From Hyphomicrobiales bacterium (lineage in GTDB: Bacteria; Pseudomonadota; Alphaproteobacteria; Rhizobiales; Rhizobiaceae): a stretch of 64,000 bases of DNA. Numbering within the stretch: the first letter of the stretch is position 1; each line of letters begins with the position of its first letter. Where the stretch lies: assembly GCA_900466605.1 (NCBI GenBank), contig UBMU01000011.1, positions 62,001 to 126,000 on the forward strand. Reading direction: 5' to 3'. Positions 57,978 to 64,000 of the stretch are shown in pieces. The position numbers and the translations under genes were made by a program. The notes beneath the pieces are model-generated. The model had not been told where the DNA came from, did no database searches, and saw only the letters and a list, made by a program, of their open reading frames with translations.

Positions 57978-59048
57978 ATGAGCAAGAACAGTGAGTTTCT
58001 CTGGTACATACCGAACGACGTCAGGCCGGGTCACCGCGGCGATTCTGCAGAAGAAAACCACAACAGCCTGAGCACCTTGACGGCACATGCCAGAGCACTT
58101 GAAGAGCACGGCTGGAAGGGTGCGCTCATAGGAACGGGTTGGGGAAGGCCGGACACGTTCACCGTTGCGGCTTCGCTTGCGGCACGCACCACGACCTTCG
58201 AGCCGCTTATAGCGATCCGCCCGGGCTACTGGCGGCCGGCGAACTTCGCCTCCGCTGCCGCGACACTTGATCACCTCACGGGTGGGCGTGTGCGTGTCAA
58301 TATCGTGTCCGGCCTCGACAATCTCCCCGCCTATGGCGATCAGGAGGGAGATCAGACGCAGCGTTATGGCCGCACCAAGGAATTCATGCGCCTGGTTCGC
58401 CGGCTCTGGACCGAAGAAAATATCAGCTACGATGGCGAGCATTTTCGCGTCAGCGAGTCGACGGTCGTACCGCGCATCGAGGTTCGCGGCGATCGCCGTC
58501 ACCCGAAGTTCTATTTCGGCGGCGCCTCGCAAGCGGCCGAGAGAGTGTCGGCGACCGAGGCCGATGTTCAGCTTTTCTGGGGCGAGCCGTTGGAAGGCGT
58601 TCGCGAGCGGATCGAACGGCTGCGGGCACTCAGCCGGGAACTGGATCGCGATCTCCCTCCCCTGGAGTTCGGGTTGCGGATCACAACGCTGGTGCGCGAC
58701 ACCACCGAGCAGGCCTGGGCAGACGCCGAGGCGAAGGTCGCACAAATGGCCAAGAATAGCGGTGCCGGCTGGAGCGATCACCGCAGGGCCGTCGCAGTTG
58801 GACAACAGCGGCTGCTCGATCTGCATAAGACTGGCGATGTCCTTGACGATAACCTCTACACCGCTCCGGGCAAATTCGGCGGCGGCGGCGCCGGCACAAC
58901 CTGGCTGGTCGGCTCGGCGGCAGACGTTGCGCGCTCGCTGCGCAAGTACGAGGATCTGGGTATCACGCATTTCGTGCTCTCCGACACGCCTTACCTTGCA
59001 GAGATCAAACGGCAGGGCGACCAGTTACTGCCGCTTCTGCGTAATTGA
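57978..59048 (+). CDS. Luciferase-like FMN monooxygenase, SsuD-like
   Basis: A 356-residue protein of the length of alkanesulfonate monooxygenase SsuD. Segments: FLWYIPNDVRPGH, GALIGTGWGRPDTFTVAASLAART, AIRPGYWRPANFASAAATLDHLTGGRVRVNIVSG and FGGASQAAERVSATEADVQLFWGEP. SsuD-type enzymes cut C-S bonds of sulfonates to give sulfite and an aldehyde, using FMNH2 from SsuE. No SsuE is adjacent. It is probably the last gene of the operon that begins at 52874, after a 69-base gap. Confidence 0.87.
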   Translation: MSKNSEFLWYIPNDVRPGHRGDSAEENHNSLSTLTAHARALEEHGWKGALIGTGWGRPDTFTVAASLAARTTTFEPLIAIRPGYWRPANFASAAATLDHLTGGRVRVNIVSGLDNLPAYGDQEGDQTQRYGRTKEFMRLVRRLWTEENISYDGEHFRVSESTVVPRIEVRGDRRHPKFYFGGASQAAERVSATEADVQLFWGEPLEGVRERIERLRALSRELDRDLPPLEFGLRITTLVRDTTEQAWADAEAKVAQMAKNSGAGWSDHRRAVAVGQQRLLDLHKTGDVLDDNLYTAPGKFGGGGAGTTWLVGSAADVARSLRKYEDLGITHFVLSDTPYLAEIKRQGDQLLPLLRN

Positions 59049-59434
59049 AGCGTGAGTGACCATCTCATTGCAGCGAACGGCGTGACCACACTACGTCGGC
59101 GGTGGATGGCCATCTGTTTTTGAGTCTTGGCATGTTTTGGTCGCGGGGGCCTGCTGGAGGTAGAATGCGCCGTGCAAACGCATCCGCCGCCAGCAACATT
59201 GTCGGCTACCACATGTCGTAGAGCGGGTTCATTCCCGTCTTCCAAGAGCGCAGCGCGCTCCTGGCGCCTAACCGCCACATGCTTCCGCTTGTCGAGTATT
59301 TCAATTGCGACATCGGGCGACGGCTGTTTTGCGTCGAGTCCTAAATTACGTATGGGTATGGGACATCAACCGCGTCATCACAAGGAATTGGCGTTGCGGC
59401 TCGGAAATTCTGCCCAGGAACCGGCCCGATACCT
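59049..59434. other. Intergenic region at the end of the sulfur island
   Basis: This 386-base stretch lies between convergent genes. The only structure noticed is the interrupted frame at 59165-59344. No clear terminator stem was found. Its composition is less biased than the flanking genes, consistent with decaying sequence. Confidence 0.5.
59165..59344 (+). pseudogene. Amber-interrupted short reading frame
   Basis: An ATG at 59165 with GGAGG 6 bases upstream opens a frame of 18 codons ending in TAG (59219), which continues in frame for 40 codons to TAA at 59342. The second part contains GFIPVFQERSALLAPNRHM and LVEYFNCDIGRRLFC, which looks protein-like. I do not recognise it. A decayed gene tail is the simplest reading; a short leader peptide is an alternative. 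Confidence 0.3.
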
Positions 59435-61126
59435 TTAGCCCACCATGCTGCCGGGCGTTCGATAGACCGTTGGATCAGGTATCGGCACGGCTTTCATCAG
59501 CGCCTTGGTATAGGCGTCACGTGGGTTTTCGAAGATATCGCGACGCGTGCCCGCCTCGACGATCTGGCCACCTTGCATGACGGCGACCTTGTGCGACATG
59601 CGCTCGATAACGGCCATGTCGTGCGAAATGAAGAGATAGGCAAGTCCCATGGTCTCCTGCAACTCCAGCATCAGGTCCAAAACTTGCGCGCGGACCGAGA
59701 CGTCGAGCGCTGCGACACTCTCGTCGGCGACGATCAGTTTCGGTTCGAGCGCAAGCGCACGGGCGATGCAGATGCGTTGCCGCTGGCCGCCGGAAAATTC
59801 GTGGGGGTATCGTGTCGCCGCGTCCGGTGTCAGCCCGACCCGTCGCAGCAGGTCCGCCACCCGTTCGCGCCGCTCCGCGGGCGTGCCGATGCCGTGAATG
59901 GTCATCGGCTCGGCAATCGCCTTGCCGACCGGCATGCGTGGATCGAGCGAAGCATACGGATCCTGGAAGATCATCTGTGCCGAGCGGCGTACAGGCCGCA
60001 TCTCGCGATAAGACAGGCGGGAGATGTCATGACCGTCAAGCTCCACCAAGCCCGAGAACGGAATGAGACCCAGCACCGCCTTGCCCGTCGTCGATTTTCC
60101 CGAGCCGCTTTCGCCGACGAGGCCCATCGTCTCTCCCGGCATGATCTCGAAGGAAATGTTGCGGACAGTCGCGGATGGCGCCTGCCGGCGGAACGGCAGA
60201 CTCGCGCCACGGCCATAGCTGACGTTGAGATCGCGGACATTCAGGATCGGCGCCGTCGCCCTTTGCTTCGGCAGCGGTTGCCCCTTTGACACCCGTGGTG
60301 GACCATCGGTGCCTGAGAAAGCGCCAAGTCGTGGGACCGCCGCTAGCAGCCGGCGTGTGTATGGTTCCGATGGGTTTGCGAAGAGATCCAGAGAGTCCCG
60401 TTGTTCGACGATACGGCCATGCTGCAGGATTGCCACGCGATCGGCCATTTCGGCAACGACGCCCATGTCATGCGTGATCATCACGATCGACGTGCCGAAC
60501 TCACCCTTGAGCTCCCGCATCAGAGTGAGGATCTGCGCCTGCACGGTCACGTCGAGCGCCGTTGTCGGCTCATCGGCGATCAGCACCTTCGGTCTGCAGG
60601 ACAAGGCCATGGCGATCATCACCCGCTGGCGCATGCCGCCAGAGAGCTCATGCGGATATTGCTTCAGACGCCGCGAGGGATCGGCGATCTGCACTGCCTC
60701 CAGCATCTGCCGGGCTACCGTTTCGGCATTCTCGGCCTGCTGATGTTCGCGGATCGCCTCGGTCAGTTGGGCGCCAATGCTCATGACCGGGTTGAGTGAT
60801 GTCATTGGCTCCTGGAAGATCATGGCGATCTCGCCGCCGCGGATATGCCGCATCTGGCTGTTGGAAAGCCGCGTCAGTTCCCTGTCGCCGAGGCTGATGC
60901 TGCCGGATGTGACGCGCAGCGCCGCCTTCGGCAGCAGCCCCATGATCGCAAGCGACGTCACCGACTTGCCCGATCCGCTCTCGCCGGCCAGGCAAAGCGT
61001 CTCGCCCGCCCGGAGATCGAAGCTGATATCGTCAAGAACCGGCTTCAGGCCTTCCGGCGTCCTTGCATCGACGCACAGGTTCTTGACCCGCAGCACAGGT
61101 TTTTCAGTCCCGATCACCTGCGTCAC
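59435..61126 (-). CDS. Fused double ABC ATPase for peptide-type importer (DppD-DppF fusion)
   Basis: The start is GTG at 61126, overlapping the formamidase stop, giving 563 residues. Domain 1 (about 10-265): [51 protein letters not shown]. Domain 2 (about 295-560): [51 protein letters not shown]. The second Walker B has Ser in place of Pro after DE, as seen in GsiA-like fusions. It energises the permease at the right edge, imports peptides or similar solutes, and needs no second ATPase gene. Confidence 0.92.
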   Translation of the reverse strand: MTQVIGTEKPVLRVKNLCVDARTPEGLKPVLDDISFDLRAGETLCLAGESGSGKSVTSLAIMGLLPKAALRVTSGSISLGDRELTRLSNSQMRHIRGGEIAMIFQEPMTSLNPVMSIGAQLTEAIREHQQAENAETVARQMLEAVQIADPSRRLKQYPHELSGGMRQRVMIAMALSCRPKVLIADEPTTALDVTVQAQILTLMRELKGEFGTSIVMITHDMGVVAEMADRVAILQHGRIVEQRDSLDLFANPSEPYTRRLLAAVPRLGAFSGTDGPPRVSKGQPLPKQRATAPILNVRDLNVSYGRGASLPFRRQAPSATVRNISFEIMPGETMGLVGESGSGKSTTGKAVLGLIPFSGLVELDGHDISRLSYREMRPVRRSAQMIFQDPYASLDPRMPVGKAIAEPMTIHGIGTPAERRERVADLLRRVGLTPDAATRYPHEFSGGQRQRICIARALALEPKLIVADESVAALDVSVRAQVLDLMLELQETMGLAYLFISHDMAVIERMSHKVAVMQGGQIVEAGTRRDIFENPRDAYTKALMKAVPIPDPTVYRTPGSMVG

Positions 61127-62067
61127 GAAAGGACGATCCGCGGGAAATAGAAGGAGACGACCCAGTTCGGCATGTCGACGATCTCGCTGATCCGCAGATC
61201 TCCGCAGACCGAGCAGAGCATGTAGGCGTCGACAGCGCTGTAGCCATGTTCGGCGGTCAGGAGATCGATCATGCGCATGACGGCATCGCGGGCGCCGGTC
61301 ATCAGGTCAGGGCCGATGCCGGTCGTCACTTCGTAGCCCATGCCGTCGAGATGACGTGTCACCGGTTCGGTGACGGTGAAGCGCGGCGTCTTCAGATTGG
61401 CCCCCTTCACGAGATCGAGCGTCAATTCGACGTTCATCTGGCTTTCGATCGCCGTACCGCAAACCTCGCCATCGCCCTGCGCGGCATGCGTATCGCCCAC
61501 GGAAAACAATGCGCCCTCCACTTCGATCGGCAGGTAGAGCGTAACCCCGGCGGTGAGATCGCGGATGTCCATGTTGCCGCCGACCCGGCGGGGCGGAACG
61601 ACGGAGTGCAGGCCGGCTTCGGCGGGTGCCACGCCGATCGTGCCGGTAAACGGTTTCAGCGGCACCTTGCCGCCCGGCCCGAAGGCAGATGGCGCCATGG
61701 ATGCGGTGTCGTATGTCCACACATGCAGCGCCGGATCCTTGAACTGGTCGGCCAACAGGCCGAAGCCCGGAATGTTCGCCGTCCAGCCCACACCCGACGG
61801 ATGAAACTTGCGGATCGTCACCTTCAGCGCATCGCCGGGCTTTGCGCCTTCGACATAGACAGGTCCTGAGACCGGGTTGATCTTGCCGAAGTCGAGATTG
61901 GCAAGTGTCGCGAGCGTCGCATCGGCGCCGATCTGGCCGCCGGATGAATCCATGCATTCGAACAGGATGGTTTCACCCGGCTTCGCGGTCAACGCCGGCG
62001 GAAAGTCGCGGTTCCAGCCGAAATTGTGCTGGGCACGGTGAATGGTGTGGTTGCAGATGCTGCACAT
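61123..62067 (-). CDS. Acetamidase/formamidase family protein
   Basis: A 314-residue protein. Family hallmarks are FECMDSSGGQIG, NPVSGPVYVEGAKPGDAL, KPFTGTIGVAPAEAG, GGNMDIRDLTAGVTLYLPIEVEGALFSVGDTHAAQGDGEVCGTAIE and MLCSVCGDLRISEIVDMPNW. FmdA/AmdA enzymes hydrolyse short amides to ammonia and the acid. The N-terminus is short with CSIC cysteines. It lies between the binding protein and the fused ATPase of one importer, suggesting that the imported solute is an amide or yields one. Confidence 0.93.
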   Translation of the reverse strand: MCSICNHTIHRAQHNFGWNRDFPPALTAKPGETILFECMDSSGGQIGADATLATLANLDFGKINPVSGPVYVEGAKPGDALKVTIRKFHPSGVGWTANIPGFGLLADQFKDPALHVWTYDTASMAPSAFGPGGKVPLKPFTGTIGVAPAEAGLHSVVPPRRVGGNMDIRDLTAGVTLYLPIEVEGALFSVGDTHAAQGDGEVCGTAIESQMNVELTLDLVKGANLKTPRFTVTEPVTRHLDGMGYEVTTGIGPDLMTGARDAVMRMIDLLTAEHGYSAVDAYMLCSVCGDLRISEIVDMPNWVVSFYFPRIVLS

Positions 62068-62089
62068 GACGTGTCTCCGGAAAATGTGG

Positions 62090-62114
62090 CCCTCCCGGCA
62101 GTCTGCCGGGAGGG
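62090..62114 (-). terminator. Intercistronic hairpin after binding-protein gene
   Basis: CCCTCCCGGCA and TGCCGGGAGGG form a perfect 11-bp stem with a GTC loop between the binding-protein stop and the formamidase start. Such stems often protect binding-protein mRNA and reduce read-through; no T-tract follows. Confidence 0.65.
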
Positions 62115-62129
62115 TGGGTTCCCTTGGCG

Positions 62130-63731
62130 CTACTTCACGAAGATCGCGTCGTAATTGATGACACGGGTCGGATCGATGTAGATGTTATCAGCACCGCCCA
62201 TCCGCAGCGACTTGGCGACGACGCGGCGTTCATTGGTCACCGGGATCCACGGCGCGTCGCTCATCGCGTCCGTGAAAATCTTCTTCCAGGCCTCGACACG
62301 CTCTTCGGATTTTGCCGGATCCGACATGGAATCGGCCGCCGTCGCGCGCTTGTCGAGTTCCTCGTTGCAGTACCACGACCAGTTCCACCCGCCCTGGACG
62401 GCACCGGCGCAACCAAGGATCGGACCGTAGAAGTTGGACGGATCCGGGAAGTCGGCGATCCAGGCCATGCCGCCGGACCAGATCATAGGCGCCTCGCCCT
62501 CTGTGCCGCCGGCTGCGATAACATTGCCCTGCGCCAGTGCGCGAATTTCCGCCTTCACGCCGATTGCTGCGAGATCCTGCTGGATCGCCTGCGCGATGCG
62601 CGGCTGCGGATCGGTATTGGTCGCGTAGAGCACCGTCTGGAAGCCATCGGCAAGGCCAGCTTCGGCAAGCAGCGATTTCGCCTTCGCGACGTCATAGGCG
62701 TAGCCGACATAGTCCTTGTCGTAACCCGGCATCAGGGGCGGCAGCACTTCCTTGGCGGGCGTGGCGCGGCCGTTGAGAATGCGCACGATGCGATCCTTGT
62801 TGATCGCGTGGTTCACCGCCTGGCGAACCTTCAGGTCGTCGAAGGGCTTCACCTTGGTGTTCAAGGTTACGTAGCCGGTATGAAGCTGCTCGCCATCGAC
62901 GATCATCTGCGCGCCGTCGGCCGAGTTCTTGATCTCCAGGAACTTCGCCGGCGGAATGCCGTCACCGGCGATATCGACCTCGCCCTTCTGCAGGCGCAGC
63001 AACGCTACCAGCGGCTCCTGGCCGACTTCGACGGTGAAACCGTCGATCTTCGGCATGTCCTTGACGTAGTAGTTCGGGTTCTTCTCGAACACGAGCTTCT
63101 GGCCGATCACCCAGTCCTTGAGAGCGAAGGTGCCGGAACCGACGGGCTTCTTGCCGAAATCGCCGCCCGCGGCTTCGACCGCCTCCTTCGGCACGACCGA
63201 GGCGAAGTTGATCGCCAGCACGTGCAGGAATGTCGCATCCGGCCTAGACAGCTTGAAGATGACGGTGCCGTCATCGGGCGCCTCGATGCCGGCAAGCCCC
63301 GTCGCCTTGCCGCCCGTCAGATCTTCGAAACCGACGATCGCGCCGAAAAAGCCGGCGCCGGGGCCCTGCGTCTTCGGATCGACCGCGCGCTCGATCGAGT
63401 ATTTGACGTCGGAGGCGACAAGCTCGCGGCCATTGGAGAACTTCACGCCCTTGCGCAGCTTGAATGTGTAGGTGAGGCCATCGGGCGCCACCTCGAAGCT
63501 TTCAGCCAGCGACGGAACGAGCTTCGCGGTGCCCGGTTCGTAGTCCATCAGGCGCGAATAGAGGCTCTTGATCATCGACCAGTTGACCCAGTCGTAGCCG
63601 ATCGCCGGATCGAGCGTGACGATATCATCCTTGTAGGTGACGACGATATCTTTGCCCTCGGCCATCGCGGCCAGAGGAGCGAACAGGATCGCCGTTGCGG
63701 TGGTCGTTGCGAGTAACCAGCTTCTGAGCAT
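62130..63731 (-). CDS. Peptide-type ABC transporter substrate-binding protein (SBP_bac_5)
   Basis: A 533-residue protein with a Sec signal peptide (LLATTTATAILFAPLAAMA, cut before EGK). Motifs: VTLDPAIGYDWVNWSMIKSLYSRLMDYE, APDGLTYTFKLRKGVKFSNG, VGSGTFALKDW, FEKNPNYYVKDMPKIDGF and a C-terminal WIPVTNERRVVAKSLRMGG. It belongs to a different branch from the three binding proteins of the sulfur island, with no shared EGLLTYDF motif. It would deliver substrate to the permease encoded to its right. Confidence 0.92.
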   Translation of the reverse strand: MLRSWLLATTTATAILFAPLAAMAEGKDIVVTYKDDIVTLDPAIGYDWVNWSMIKSLYSRLMDYEPGTAKLVPSLAESFEVAPDGLTYTFKLRKGVKFSNGRELVASDVKYSIERAVDPKTQGPGAGFFGAIVGFEDLTGGKATGLAGIEAPDDGTVIFKLSRPDATFLHVLAINFASVVPKEAVEAAGGDFGKKPVGSGTFALKDWVIGQKLVFEKNPNYYVKDMPKIDGFTVEVGQEPLVALLRLQKGEVDIAGDGIPPAKFLEIKNSADGAQMIVDGEQLHTGYVTLNTKVKPFDDLKVRQAVNHAINKDRIVRILNGRATPAKEVLPPLMPGYDKDYVGYAYDVAKAKSLLAEAGLADGFQTVLYATNTDPQPRIAQAIQQDLAAIGVKAEIRALAQGNVIAAGGTEGEAPMIWSGGMAWIADFPDPSNFYGPILGCAGAVQGGWNWSWYCNEELDKRATAADSMSDPAKSEERVEAWKKIFTDAMSDAPWIPVTNERRVVAKSLRMGGADNIYIDPTRVINYDAIFVK

Positions 63732-63756
63732 TTTAAGTTCCCCTTTTTTGCTCTGG

Positions 63757-64000
63757 TCAGGATGTTCTGATGCGTGGATCGATGAAGGGCGCGATCACGT
63801 CGGCGACGAGATTGCCGATGACGATGGCAAGCGCTGACGTCAGGGTGACGCCCATGATGATCGGAATATCGACCTGCTGGATGGCCTGCCAGGCGAGCTG
63901 ACCGATCCCCGGCCAGCCATAGACGGCCTCCACCACGACCACCCCGCCCATAAACTGGCCGATGTCGATGCCGATCATCGCCACGATGGGCAGAACGGCG
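63757..64000 (-). CDS. Peptide-type ABC transporter permease (DppB-like), N-terminus missing
   Basis: The frame is open to the window edge, so only the C-terminal 80 or so residues are seen. They contain LPIVAMIGIDIGQFMGGVVVVEAVYGWPGIGQLAWQAI and end in IAPFIDPRIRTS, the typical C-terminus of DppB-like permeases. It precedes the binding-protein gene by 25 bases and is part of the same leftward operon. Confidence 0.9.
   Translation of the reverse strand, partial: AVLPIVAMIGIDIGQFMGGVVVVEAVYGWPGIGQLAWQAIQQVDIPIIMGVTLTSALAIVIGNLVADVIAPFIDPRIRTS

Noticed and set aside
62124..63716. Rightward open frame of 530 codons opposite a binding protein
   Set aside because: Antisense of a clear SBP_bac_5 gene with a signal peptide; composition is not protein-like.

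Overview
The window looks like a chromosome or large-replicon segment of an alphaproteobacterium of the Rhizobium/Agrobacterium/Ensifer group. The GC content is high by eye, genes are packed in overlapping ATGA/TGATG operons, and there is a rhizobial cellulose operon that includes bcsN. No tRNA, rRNA, CRISPR array, insertion sequence or integrase was seen. Family names come from reading the protein sequences; no database search was run.

Left part (1-13.8 kb), mixed housekeeping and stress genes: a partial Gly/Ser-rich repeat export protein; a TetR-HlyD-ABC ATPase-ABC-2 permease efflux operon; a TPR/HTH regulator with a beta-propeller protein; a DUF899 thioredoxin-like protein coupled to a small membrane protein; an aldo/keto reductase; a 27-kDa-type outer membrane barrel; an SDR with an unusual active site divergent from a LysR regulator; and katG. 

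Cellulose operon (14.25-23.35 kb): bcsN, bcsA, bcsB, bcsZ and a large TPR protein in a BcsC-like position, with overlapping genes from bcsA onward. BcsA carries a PilZ domain, so c-di-GMP control is expected.

Organosulfur island (about 23.4-59.0 kb), the main point of interest: six luciferase-like FMN monooxygenases (SsuD, SfnG and NtaA/DszA types), five acyl-CoA-dehydrogenase-fold flavoproteins (SfnB/DszC type), a cytoplasmic DszB-like putative sulfinate desulfinase with Cys, His and Arg at the expected positions, a three-domain rhodanese, a nitroreductase that might supply reduced flavin, a complete SsuABC-type importer, one complete Dpp-type importer and three closely related Dpp-type binding proteins. 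Together these resemble a scavenging system that imports organic sulfur compounds, oxidises them and releases sulfite. A LysR regulator, an amidohydrolase, an FAD/NAD(P) protein, an aldo/keto reductase and an unannotated 52-codon ORF lie inside it.

Right end (59.4-64 kb): a second peptide-type ABC operon (partial permease, binding protein, formamidase/acetamidase, fused double ATPase), cut by the window edge. Between it and the island is a 386-base stretch holding a degenerate reading frame.
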